Shown here: one piece after another, positions 60,364 through 64,000 of the stretch
Layout: each line of letters opens with the position of its first letter
Position numbering within the stretch: position 1 is the first letter of the stretch
Assembly: GCF_964355755.1 (NCBI RefSeq)
Contig: NC_092673.1
Coordinates: 22,447,001 to 22,511,000, forward strand
Reading direction: 5' to 3'
From: Antedon mediterranea
Lineage: Eukaryota > Echinodermata > Crinoidea > Comatulida > Antedonidae
DNA: 64,000 nucleotides
Notes under the pieces: generated by a model
What the model saw: the letters and a program-made list of their open reading frames with translations, nothing else
Told to the model about the DNA's origin: nothing
The model's database searches: none
Made by a program: the position numbers and the translations under genes

Positions 60364-60641
60364 TTGATTGAACATATTATTATACAACAATGTGCACTGT
60401 TGCATGCTGTTCTAACCTCACCTGACTGCTCCTTCTGATGTACCAGGTACAGAGAGAATAATCTGAATGGAATTCTGGGATTGCTGTGCTTTTAAAATTT
60501 TCATATTTCTTGTAGCCTCATCCTCGCTCTTGGGGGCATCCACAGTTGCTGCTCCGAGATAAACAATCCGATTAAACAGAGTACAATCACCCTCCAGACG
60601 TAGGCGTTGTGGACTAGGTGGTGGAGAGCTTTCTTCTCTAG
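22763..60641 (-). CDS. RABGAP1: Rab GTPase-activating protein 1 (PTB - kinesin-like - TBC - coiled coil), 5' incomplete
   Basis: Exons in transcript order: A 60422-60641, B 58979-59159, D 53978-54252, E 53622-53688, F 52138-52240, G 51413-51576, H 49693-49858, I 46589-46833, J 32052-32165, K 31369-31443, L 29930-30055, M 29416-29601, N 28903-29031, O 28316-28399, P 26551-26661, Q 24180-24284, R 23488-23643, S 22763-23077. All GT-AG, phases consistent, 940 residues. Domains in this fragment: PTB about 15-150, kinesin-like (DUF3694-type) about 155-330, Rab-GAP TBC about 420-630, coiled coil about 690-930. The arginine finger lies in IQRDISR (I-x-x-D-x-x-R) and the glutamine finger in GYVQG, so GAP activity should be intact. 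Mammalian RABGAP1/GAPCenA acts on Rab6-, Rab4-, Rab11- or Rab36-type GTPases at centrosome and Golgi/endosomes. About 130 N-terminal residues are missing and must be encoded past 64000. It represents the RABGAP1/RABGAP1L ancestor equally well. Confidence 0.93.
23488..23643 (-). CDS. RABGAP1: RABGAP1 exon R (coiled coil)
   Basis: AATTCTAG acceptor, AGA|GTAAGT donor. Reads [20 protein letters not shown] then KQQ, matching human [23 protein letters not shown]. Confidence 0.93.
23683..23888. mobile_element. MITE family A, copy 6 (expanded body)
   Basis: Both terminal arms are present. The body carries about four tandem units of the form CATATTTGTGCATATCACTT, making this the longest copy. It lies between RABGAP1 exons Q and R. 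Confidence 0.8.
24180..24284 (-). CDS. RABGAP1: RABGAP1 exon Q (coiled coil)
   Basis: TTTCACAG acceptor, ACAG|GTGCAT donor, 35 codons of charged coiled coil ([19 protein letters not shown]). Confidence 0.88.
24485..25112 (+). repeat. four head-to-tail copies of tRNA-derived SINE, family 2
   Basis: Segments starting GAGTGGCTAAGGCAGGGGCG or GAGTGGTTAA, followed by a CACAGGTTCAAGGC-like B box, GGTGGTAGAA and GGCCCAGTGTATACAT, recur with a period of about 160-175 bp. The head resembles a class II (Leu/Ser) tRNA. The related full-length element is at 62253-62525. Confidence 0.7.
25113..26330 (-). mobile_element. 5'-truncated non-LTR retrotransposon (reverse transcriptase fragment)
   Basis: An open frame of 324 codons (25343-26317) encodes the C-terminal part of a reverse transcriptase: [14 protein letters not shown] (motif 4 region), the catalytic FADDIILY box, [12 protein letters not shown] and the C-terminal thumb/connection region. 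The frame is intact but starts inside the domain; the N-terminal RT motifs, endonuclease and ORF1 are gone. The 3' end carries a TTTCA-type microsatellite tail at about 25113-25145. The sequence is of jockey/CR1-like LINE type; clade is not certain. It lies in the RABGAP1 intron between exons P and Q, in the same orientation as the host gene. Confidence 0.85.
26335..26440 (+). repeat. fragment of SINE family 2
   Basis: GTGCACTTTAAAGAACC followed by TAGGGGGTTACCCAGGTGCA matches the 3' body of the element at 62253-62525. Confidence 0.55.
26551..26661 (-). CDS. RABGAP1: RABGAP1 exon P (coiled coil)
   Basis: GATGTAG acceptor, GAA|GTAAGT donor. Reads [20 protein letters not shown], matching human NRRLQEANMRLEQENDDLAH. 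Confidence 0.92.
26985..27077. mobile_element. partial MITE family B copy
   Basis: The 3' arm (TACCACTCGTCTGTGTAAATTGGCCTTA) and adjoining GTGTAAATGGTCATAA match the right half of the element at 31577-31769. Confidence 0.5.
27448..27597. mobile_element. MITE family A, copy 7
   Basis: Degenerate but full-length copy in the RABGAP1 intron between exons O and P. Confidence 0.65.
27609..27775 (+). repeat. tRNA-derived SINE, family 1
   Basis: Head TAGCTTGGTGTTTAACATGC and B-box-like GGTTCAATTCTGACC, followed by the same body as the copy at 1330-1510. Confidence 0.65.
28316..28399 (-). CDS. RABGAP1: RABGAP1 exon O (coiled coil begins)
   Basis: CACACAG acceptor, GAA|GTAAGT donor. Reads [19 protein letters not shown] then PVERLE, matching human KKLKKYEKEYHTM and EDPIERFE. 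Confidence 0.9.
28720..28867. mobile_element. MITE family A, copy 8
   Basis: Full-length copy with both arms (ACACTATCAAACTTTACGTG and CAAACTAGTTTGATAGTGTA), between RABGAP1 exons N and O. Confidence 0.78.
28903..29031 (-). CDS. RABGAP1: RABGAP1 exon N
   Basis: CTTCCAAG acceptor, AAG|GTAATG donor. Reads [19 protein letters not shown], matching human TDFEGALKFFRVQLPKRYR. Confidence 0.93.
29416..29601 (-). CDS. RABGAP1: RABGAP1 exon M (end of TBC domain)
   Basis: CTTACAG acceptor, AAG|GTAAAT donor. Reads [20 protein letters not shown] and [13 protein letters not shown], the conserved C-terminal TBC segment. Confidence 0.95.
29930..30055 (-). CDS. RABGAP1: RABGAP1 exon L (TBC domain)
   Basis: TTTTCAG acceptor, CATG|GTGTGT donor. 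Reads [20 protein letters not shown] and [13 protein letters not shown], close to human. Confidence 0.95.
30640..31368 (-). repeat. RABGAP1: tandem array of decayed exon-K copies, about 151-159-bp units
   Basis: On the plus strand, CTTACATGTAGAAG-type motifs start at 30745, 30896, 31047, 31205 (variant) and 31364, the last being the real exon K donor. Each copy carries about 50 nt related to the 3' half of exon K (GTCCAAGG, TTAGGTGCTGTT) plus adjoining intron. Copies at 30745, 30896 and 31047 keep a donor-like ACAT|GTAAGT but have a 2-nt gain that breaks the frame. The copy at 31205 still reads [13 protein letters not shown] but has an altered donor. None has an exon-K acceptor, so they are relics or possible decoy donors. 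Confidence 0.85.
31369..31443 (-). CDS. RABGAP1: RABGAP1 exon K (TBC glutamine finger)
   Basis: TAATATAG acceptor, CAT|GTAAGT donor, 25 codons: [14 protein letters not shown] then [11 protein letters not shown]. The Y-x-Q glutamine finger is present (human YCQGQ reads YVQGL here). Its 3' half plus donor has been tandemly duplicated downstream (see repeat at 30640-31368). Confidence 0.93.
31577..31769. mobile_element. MITE family B (193 bp)
   Basis: Inverted ends AAGGCCAACTTTACACAGAC...GGTAATGGTAA and TTACCATTTGTCTGTGTAAATTGGCCTT, about 30 bp with a few mismatches, with TA on both outer sides. No coding capacity. A partial second copy is at 26985-27077. Confidence 0.7.
32052..32165 (-). CDS. 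RABGAP1: RABGAP1 exon J (TBC arginine finger)
   Basis: TCTTTAAG acceptor, AGCAAG|GTTGGT donor, 38 codons. IQRDISRTF carries the catalytic arginine of the dual-finger mechanism, followed by [18 protein letters not shown]. It is separated from exon I by the 14.4-kb intron that hosts the receptor gene. Confidence 0.93.
32877..33083. mobile_element. MITE family C (about 205 bp)
   Basis: Ends are inverted: AAGGATATATTGTCCCCCC at the left and GGGGGACAATACATCTTTA at the right. The interior shares CTGTCAGACAATGGTTTTTG and TTACAGAAGTGAATA with 4868-4950. A diverged end also occurs at about 34785 (TAAAGATGTATTGTTCCC). Confidence 0.6.
38030..38200. repeat. degenerate 18-20-bp minisatellite
   Basis: Repeated GGACACCTCTATTCAGAAGA-like units, about seven. 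Related scattered pieces occur at 17655-17710, 38455-38495 and 58548-58570. Confidence 0.7.
38196..38290. repeat. dispersed GCGCC-type repeat
   Basis: TTTATATAGCGCCATTCCAA followed by CTCATGGCGCTGTACAAAA. A second fragment at 40415-40475 reads TTTGTATAGCGCCTTTCCAA then CAAGGCACTTCACATGG. From recollection, this motif is common in marine animal genomes; I do not assign a named family. Confidence 0.5.
39100..39327 (+). promoter_or_regulatory. candidate promoter and non-coding first exon of the nested receptor gene
   Basis: CTCCACCCAC (GC-box-like) at about 39114 is followed by a segment ending in TTTAAG|GTAAGT (donor at 39328). The receptor coding exon has a strong acceptor at 42527, so an upstream non-coding exon on the plus strand is required, and this is the best donor I noticed. 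It is inference only. Confidence 0.2.
42528..42708 (+). promoter_or_regulatory. receptor 5' leader with a 47-codon upstream ORF in the same frame
   Basis: A strong acceptor (TTTTGTTTTCTTTGCAG, ending 42527) starts the exon. ATG at 42541 opens a 47-codon frame closed by TAG at 42682-42684, in the same frame as the receptor start at 42709 and only eight codons before it. This suggests translational control, or rarely readthrough. The peptide has no recognised domain. Confidence 0.45.
42709..43746 (+). CDS. GPR21/GPR52-like rhodopsin-family G protein-coupled receptor
   Basis: Intronless coding region for a complete 345-residue, seven-helix receptor. The N-terminus has several Asn-x-Ser/Thr sites (NYS, NIS, NIT). 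TM1 Asn48 (CGN), TM2 Asp76 (LAIAD), Cys101/Cys179 disulfide pair, DRY at 125-127 (SIDRYIAV), TM4 Trp153, GWG at 166-168 in ECL2, Pro200 in TM5, TWLP at 266-269 in TM6, and NCLIY at 304-308 replacing NPxxY. The C-terminus has several cysteines for possible palmitoylation. GWG, the TM6/TM7 region ([20 protein letters not shown]) and the unusual NCxIY fit human GPR52/GPR21 best. GPR52 is a constitutively active Gs-coupled orphan in mammals; ligand and coupling here are unknown. ATG 42709 is the first ATG after the in-frame TAG at 42682. AATAAA at 43787. Nested antisense in the RABGAP1 intron. Confidence 0.9.
   Translation: MYDNYSDSINISNITNISDDSANNDFKPTRLLVSFLVLTAMILIICGNLIVITVFHYTPSLRNPNTVFITSLAIADLGVGISCLFSVYALFTGEKLNTYLCQAIGFFLTVVVGVSIMTLGCISIDRYIAVTKPLKYTYIMTKKRTRVISVCVWILSVAIFSPSLFGWGNYEFNDYTYECRLKWDIDVQFSFYVLSVLVFPNIVISSFCYYHIYKACRRQVKKHITQMENFSVDDTTGASDRESNRKVQERAVAKIFLVIVSAFYFTWLPFIIIRILEGIIPNIDIPNLVSFLTAWMGIFNSFLNCLIYSISHKSFQAGLKALLKTIKDDCIYYCRKHTAKCCNRV
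43787..43792 (+). terminator. polyadenylation signal of the receptor gene
   Basis: AATAAA 41 nt after the TAG stop at 43746, followed by a T/G-rich stretch (CCTTGTTTTAATTTAATG). Confidence 0.6.
43793..46588. other. RABGAP1 intron, part right of the receptor gene
   Basis: Contains a diverged direct duplication at 43970-44110 (ACTTATACAAAATATtCCCC-type units), the 1085-bp TIR element at 44212-45296 and, at about 46362-46425, an inverted copy of a segment also found at 29815-29880 (CAAAACGTCACAAATTGTAG). No coding exon was recognised. Confidence 0.5.
44212..45296. mobile_element. 1085-bp non-autonomous TIR transposon with 41-bp perfect inverted ends
   Basis: The left end (44212-44256) and right end (45252-45296) match in inverted orientation at 44 of 45 positions, beginning GGCCCTGTTCAGACCCATGG. 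ATA flanks both sides and may be a 3-bp target duplication. The end regions are rich in CpG and contain near-palindromes such as TTAGCGTACGACGCTAA, unlike the AT-rich host. The interior encodes no transposase. A 3-bp duplication would suit the PIF/Harbinger group, but ATA is not its usual TWA target, so classification is open. Confidence 0.8.
46589..46833 (-). CDS. RABGAP1: RABGAP1 exon I (start of TBC domain)
   Basis: ATATTCAG acceptor, AAG|GTAAGA donor. Reads [19 protein letters not shown] and [19 protein letters not shown], the first helices of the Rab-GAP TBC fold. Confidence 0.95.
47065..47173. repeat. 109-nt inverted repeat forming a 46-bp stem with 17-nt loop
   Basis: Arms 47065-47110 and 47128-47173 are inverted copies with only two mismatches in 46 positions (TGTTGATATAAAGTTTGC... 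and its complement). A 13-bp direct repeat AGGACGATTTTTG lies at 47054-47066 and 47207-47219, outside the stem. It may be a very small MITE or a transcribed hairpin within the RABGAP1 intron. The stem is longer than a typical animal pre-miRNA. Confidence 0.8.
47702..47761. mobile_element. MITE family A, copy 9 (left end only)
   Basis: TTAAGCTCTGTCTACACTAT and about 40 further bases match the left arm. The right half is missing. Confidence 0.6.
49394..49680 (-). repeat. SINE family 2 copy in composite with a second 3' segment
   Basis: Read on the minus strand it starts with a tRNA-like head (GTTTGAGGCCGACTCGCTCC) and GGACTATAAACCATAGGTCC, runs through GTGCACTTTAAAGAACCC and ends in GGTAATCCTTGGCCACATTG. 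The same terminal segment occurs alone at 58395-58485. Its head abuts the donor of RABGAP1 exon H. Confidence 0.65.
49693..49858 (-). CDS. RABGAP1: RABGAP1 exon H (linker)
   Basis: TTTTTGCAG acceptor, ACAG|GTTCGT donor. Variable linker between kinesin-like and TBC domains ([17 protein letters not shown], then Ser/Pro-rich, then EDETG). A SINE inserted within about 20 bp of its donor. Confidence 0.88.
51194..51412 (-). other. RABGAP1: open intronic extension of RABGAP1 exon G
   Basis: Immediately after the exon G donor the frame remains open for 72 codons to a TAA/TAG-type stop near 51194, including a hydrophobic stretch ([13 protein letters not shown]) and a Lys/Glu-rich end. If the intron is retained, the product would lack the TBC domain. 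I consider it probably accidental because exons G and H join in phase with conserved flanking sequence. Confidence 0.2.
51413..51576 (-). CDS. RABGAP1: RABGAP1 exon G
   Basis: TTTCTAG acceptor, GAACAG|GTAAAA donor. Reads [20 protein letters not shown] and [20 protein letters not shown], the end of the kinesin-like domain. If the intron is retained, the frame stays open for another 72 residues to a stop at about 51194. Confidence 0.92.
52138..52240 (-). CDS. RABGAP1: RABGAP1 exon F
   Basis: CTTGCAG acceptor, CAAG|GTAAAA donor. Reads [20 protein letters not shown] then EILNTETPQ, following the human segment SMGKSSDGKSY to NEETPK. Confidence 0.9.
52549..52613. mobile_element. MITE family A, copy 10 (internally deleted)
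   Basis: The left arm AAGCTCTGCCTACACTATCA is joined within about 60 bp to the outer right end AGACAGAGCTT, between RABGAP1 exons E and F... specifically downstream of exon F toward exon E at 53622. Confidence 0.65.
53622..53688 (-). CDS. RABGAP1: RABGAP1 exon E
   Basis: 67 nt between TTTGTAG and GTAAAT; reads [20 protein letters not shown], matching human CFGLLLSPGKDV and DMHLLD. Confidence 0.9.
53978..54252 (-). CDS. RABGAP1: RABGAP1 exon D (PTB end to kinesin-like domain)
   Basis: TTTTGTAG acceptor, GAAAG|GTATGT donor. Starts [14 protein letters not shown], the last helix of the PTB domain, and contains [12 protein letters not shown] and [13 protein letters not shown], both clearly RABGAP1-like. 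Confidence 0.93.
55763..55792 (-). CDS. RABGAP1: candidate 30-nt RABGAP1 microexon or start of an alternative first exon
   Basis: Between TTTTCAG and GTAAATA lie exactly 30 nt, in phase 0 on both sides, reading [10 protein letters not shown]. It could be an in-frame cassette between exons B and D, which otherwise join cleanly as EIPEA|VHKIL. Or it could hold the ATG (55789-55787, A at -3) of a short isoform driven by the promoter-like region at 55900-56040. Either way it is predicted from splice-site form alone. Confidence 0.4.
55900..56040 (-). promoter_or_regulatory. RABGAP1: candidate internal RABGAP1 promoter
   Basis: A CCAAT box (minus strand, about 55984-55988) lies about 50 bp from a canonical ETS site ACGGAAGTG (about 55929-55937). 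Both are within 200 bp upstream of the ATG at 55789, in locally CpG-containing DNA with no TATA box. The arrangement is typical of housekeeping promoters. No expression evidence is available. Confidence 0.3.
58979..59159 (-). CDS. RABGAP1: RABGAP1 exon B (PTB domain)
   Basis: TTTGCAG acceptor, GCG|GTAGGT donor. Reads [26 protein letters not shown] and [13 protein letters not shown], the PTB core. Confidence 0.93.
59290..59690. repeat. direct duplication, unit about 195 bp
   Basis: Both halves run TTTTAAGAAA(C/T)GGAATAAAT, AGCTACATCTGTCCTTTGCA, ATCAATTAGTCAGTA and ATGCATTC(C/T)CATCGTTTTT in the same order, with moderate divergence and small indels. Confidence 0.75.
60331..60362. repeat. (TG)16 microsatellite
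   Basis: Uninterrupted TG dinucleotide run, 60 bp from the donor of RABGAP1 exon A (intron side). Confidence 0.95.
60422..60641 (-). CDS. RABGAP1: RABGAP1 exon A (start of PTB domain)
   Basis: First exon found in the window; acceptor TTTTTGCAG, so it is internal. Reads [20 protein letters not shown] and [16 protein letters not shown], matching the PTB start of human RABGAP1. Confidence 0.92.
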
Positions 60642-62252
60642 CTGCAAAAATTCAAATTTAAAGCAAAATAAACACTTTCCTATACTCTACACCGACATTA
60701 GTTGATATAATAAAATGAAATGAACATGTACAAATATTCAGTGGCCTAACACATATGAGCACTCACTGGCTAAATCCGGGGGCCTTTGAGATAATATGAG
60801 GGCCTCTGAAAACAGGCATTAAAATGTGTCAAAAACCAGGGGCCAGGCCTCTGCGTTACACAATTGCAAATATTGTTGTATTCACAGATGACAATCAATT
60901 TACATACGGTATGAGTGACACATGACAAGCCACTCACAAGCACTGGATTGAGGTTTGCTTTTTGCTTGTGAGCAAGTTGTGGACTGTAGCAAATTAGACA
61001 AAAGCTTATGCCTGCGTGGGCAAAAGTACATGTATGCTTTATTGAACTCAACTTCTCAATTTATATCATGTTAGCATTTAAATATTAATAAGATTAAAAA
61101 GGCATGTAACAAAATTATTAAAAATATAATTAAATGAGTAACATGAAGATGTAGATGGATTACATTGAACACGTTTACTGGACACTGGATTTGAAGAAAC
61201 TTGGTATAATTAGACAGGTTTTAATGAGAAGATGGCTTTCCTGTAAAAAGAATACCCAACATCAAAGGGATAGATCAGAGTAGAAGTTAGCCTCTTCAAG
61301 TAATTTAGTTCATTGATAGGAGAAGGGATCATTCCATAGTTGACCATAGGAAATATAAAGTACTAAATACTAGGAAAGCACAATTTCAAAATCGAGCTTC
61401 TTCTTTCAAAATGATTAAAAGATAATGCATGTAATGCATCTACATCTTCATGTTACTTTTTCTTCTTCTTCTTCTTTTTGTTTTCATCAAAGGCTGTCTA
61501 AATTTTAAGGCATCACTCACCCATAAAAAAGCTGATTACCTGTAAGTACTGTTTAATATATCCCCACCAACTTTTTAACATCCACACAAAGAAATATCCA
61601 ACATGCTTCTTAAAGCAGTAAAGAAAAATTAAATATTCCTAAACAACCCACAAGATTCTATTGGGAATATTATTGTATCTGTAAATATCTACTACATAAT
61701 GTCTTGTTACTTCATGATGTAAATCTTAATAGCAGTTGCTAGATTTACACATGAATTGCTTGACAATTACGACTTTCTGTTAACAGTACATTCCTCTAGA
61801 GAACATGAATTGATCATCAAATCTATGTCTCAGTCTCTAAATATGCAACCATATTGATGCACTAGTATCTGATTTTATTTGATTGTGAATGTTTTGCTTT
61901 AAGCCTAAGTATGGTTAATGGTTTATGAATAATAAAGCGCAAAAAAAAACTTCAAGCACTGTGAAAGGTGTTCGAGGAAAGAGAGTGTAGCTGCTAAAAA
62001 AACTTAAAGAAAATGTTGCAAATTGTGACATTACTCATCAGATGCCTGATTCCTGATTGGCTACATACTAAACAAAATAAATATTTAGTACATGCATTAC
62101 AGAATATACTGTACCTGGAGCACCAGGTGAGATACAGCACACTCAAACTTAAAGCTATGTGCGTCAATGATTCAATTACCTTTCTCTGTGCAAAATAAAC
62201 CTTTACTTGTGTACACTTTAAGGATATTGTAATACTGTACCTAGATAAAGAC

Positions 62253-62525
62253 TATGAGTGACCGAGCGGTTAAGATAGTGGAACCGGCAAGGGTTTGAGG
62301 CTCATTCGCTCAATGGTTCTGGTGGTAACACTCATAAGGACTATAAACCGTAGGTCCAGTGTACACATCTAGCTCATGTGCACTTTAAAGAACCTAGAGT
62401 ACATCTTTTGAGTAGGGAATTACCCCGGTGTACTAGTATGTACATCACAGCCACTGATCATAACTGGGCCCTCTGTCTTTGACTGAAGAGGTCGCCCAGT
62501 ATAAATAAAATATTTCAATTCAATT
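62253..62525 (+). repeat. full-length tRNA-derived SINE, family 2
   Basis: The head GAGTGACCGAGCGGTTAAGA resembles the A-box region of a Leu/Ser tRNA. GGGTTTGAGGCTC serves as B-box-like element. The body contains GGACTATAAACCGTAGGTCC, GTGCACTTTAAAGAACCTAG and a tail ending TATAAATAAAATATTTCAAT. Related copies are at 24485-25112, 26335-26440, 30285-30370 and 49490-49680. Confidence 0.72.
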
Positions 62526-62787
62526 CTACTGAGCTAACCATTAACTTTTACATACACTTAATAGATAAACAATTACCAACATTTAATAGACATAAAAAGA
62601 CCATAATACAATAGAATCAGTAAGATGAAGCAAGGAATTGGGCTGTTGGGAAAAAAAATCTTCAGTGACTTTTAAAACGTGTCACAGTCCTATACTTGAT
62701 TCACGATAATTCAAATTGGCGTATTCAAAATGTATTCATTTAATACGTTGAGTATCATCAGTTAACGAAGTATTTCAAACGTTTTAA

Positions 62788-63386
62788 AGGCTAGGTACGG
62801 GCAAAAAATTTCTATTGATCATACATTCCAATAATTATCGATCTATAGTTTCCCCTATGTTTCATAATTTTTGGGATTTTATTTGTGTTACACGAGCTTG
62901 TTGAAAATAAGCATTTTCTTATCAGTGGGGGGATAGTTAAAATTACACAGTAAAATCTCCATTCTTTTGTACACAAATTTTGTAAATAGAGAGGCATTTT
63001 AAAAAGCTACGAAAAATAAACAGTGTGGTAAAAAATTTTATCAGATGACTAAGTATAGGTAATAAAACTTGAATATTACATTTCTGGAATTTTTATTCAA
63101 CTTCAAATTTATATTTTCATGCTATAGCAAAAATTATCCACCGTACAGTATATCCACCATCTTTTTTCACCTTCTAGGGAGTCACAAGACATGTTATTAC
63201 ATTAGGTTAACTACCTAACAACTGAAAAAAGGTCTTTATGGTTTTTATGGAAGAATTTTGCAAAATTTTGTATTTGGCCATATTAAGGGAAATTCATGTT
63301 TTTTTGTCTTGATTTCTGTTACAAATATTTGATTTATGTACAATTAACCAAATATTATATTTAAAATTCATGCCTGTACCTGAGCT
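62788..63386. mobile_element. about 600-bp MITE flanked by TTAA
   Basis: Left end AGGCTAGGTACGGGCA and right end TGCCTGTACCTGAGCT are imperfect inverted repeats (12 of 16 positions), and TTAA stands directly outside both (62784-62787, 63387-63390). TTAA targeting suggests a piggyBac-type non-autonomous element. No transposase frame. Confidence 0.5.
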
Positions 63387-64000
63387 TTAAAGTAAATACT
63401 CAACGAACAAGACTGTGTTAATTAATGTTTACTATTCAAATAAAAAGTACTTTAACAGATTTTCTGTTAAGTACAATAGGGTTATTATGCTATATTATAG
63501 TACTTGTTTGCAACACAGCATTTTCACAGCAAAAGTTTTGTGCGTCTAATTTGCCATGTATTTATACAGTAATTCAGACTTATAAAATAATTGTAATGCT
63601 ATTTATTAAATAAGTTCATCTGGTTCAAAATATATTATGTGTTTAATTTTTACCTATTATTGTTTGTTTCTGGAAACTAACAATACAGTAGGATTTTGTA
63701 AACAGTTCCATTTTATAATAGTCAACAAAATTTAATCAGATGTTTGTGTCGTTTAAATGTCTTTAAAGTCAACATGTTCCTGTGGTTTGATGATATTTAC
63801 ATCTGTACTAAAAACGACTAATTAGAAAACCAGTATTTTGTTTGGAGTTTAAAATATAAACTGTGTCAGTGTAGTTAACGCTTACTATAGATAAGAACAG
63901 CAAAATATCTCTACTGATGAAATACAGTCAACACCCAGAAACTTGGATGCTTTTTACAGAAGCGGGCTTTTAGTTTTAGAGAAGCAGGCTTTTACAGAAG

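Larger units (their letters stand above)
59160..60421. other. RABGAP1 intron between exons A and B
   Basis: Includes a direct duplication of about 190-200 bp (59290-59485 and 59486-59690, sharing GCTACATCTGTCCTTTGCA and TATCAATTAGTCAGTA) and a (TG)16 microsatellite. Otherwise AT-rich. Confidence 0.6.
60642..64000. other. RABGAP1 upstream intron to the window edge
   Basis: No further RABGAP1 coding exon was found, although the gene must continue because exon A begins with an acceptor in mid-codon. Contains SINE family 2 (62253-62525) and a TTAA-flanked MITE (62788-63386). Short open frames on both strands have no recognised similarity. Confidence 0.55.

Noticed and set aside
60770-61051. Minus-strand 93-codon frame as an upstream RABGAP1 exon
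   Set aside because: Cys/His-scattered composition without similarity to the RABGAP1 N-terminus, and no acceptor-donor pair giving the phase needed by exon A.

Overview
The window is nuclear DNA from an animal. Genes are split by GT-AG introns, the sequence is AT-rich, and non-coding DNA is dense in small transposons, tRNA-derived SINEs and minisatellites. The three protein-coding genes I can support all look like single-copy invertebrate orthologues of vertebrate genes, which points to an invertebrate deuterostome. My best guess is an echinoderm, perhaps a crinoid, but the sequence does not prove the class.

Layout. (1) 1-8780: a possible promoter at the extreme left, then repeats, including a 31-bp minisatellite at about 5.69-6.16 kb and an insertion with G/C-run ends at 2933-3606. 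(2) 8781-16855, plus strand: a complete AKNA-like gene with eleven coding exons and about 1561 residues. (3) 16856-22762: the space between two convergent genes, dominated by a 16-bp minisatellite with 64-bp higher-order structure. (4) 22763-60641, minus strand: RABGAP1, with eighteen coding exons identified running from inside the PTB domain to the stop codon (about 940 residues). The N-terminal exons must lie beyond 64000. (5) 42709-43746, plus strand: an intronless coding region for a rhodopsin-family receptor of the GPR21/GPR52 type, nested in the 14.4-kb RABGAP1 intron that splits the TBC domain. (6) 60642-64000: upstream RABGAP1 intron with SINE and MITE insertions.

How the genes relate. 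As I recall the human maps, GPR21 lies inside RABGAP1 and GPR52 inside RABGAP1L, and AKNA/AKNAD1 and RABGAP1/RABGAP1L lie on the same pair of chromosomes (9 and 1). The window therefore looks like the unduplicated ancestral linkage AKNA - RABGAP1 [GPR21/52 nested]. AKNA and RABGAP1 (GAPCenA) products are both centrosome-associated in mammals. AKNA organises microtubules at subdistal appendages; RABGAP1 is a PTB-TBC Rab GTPase-activating protein. The receptor would act separately at the plasma membrane.

Most unusual features: the nested receptor; a tandem array of decayed copies of the RABGAP1 exon that encodes the TBC glutamine finger; a possible 30-nt microexon or internal promoter upstream of RABGAP1 exon D; a near-perfect 46-bp-stem hairpin; and several MITE families, one with about ten copies in 64 kb.
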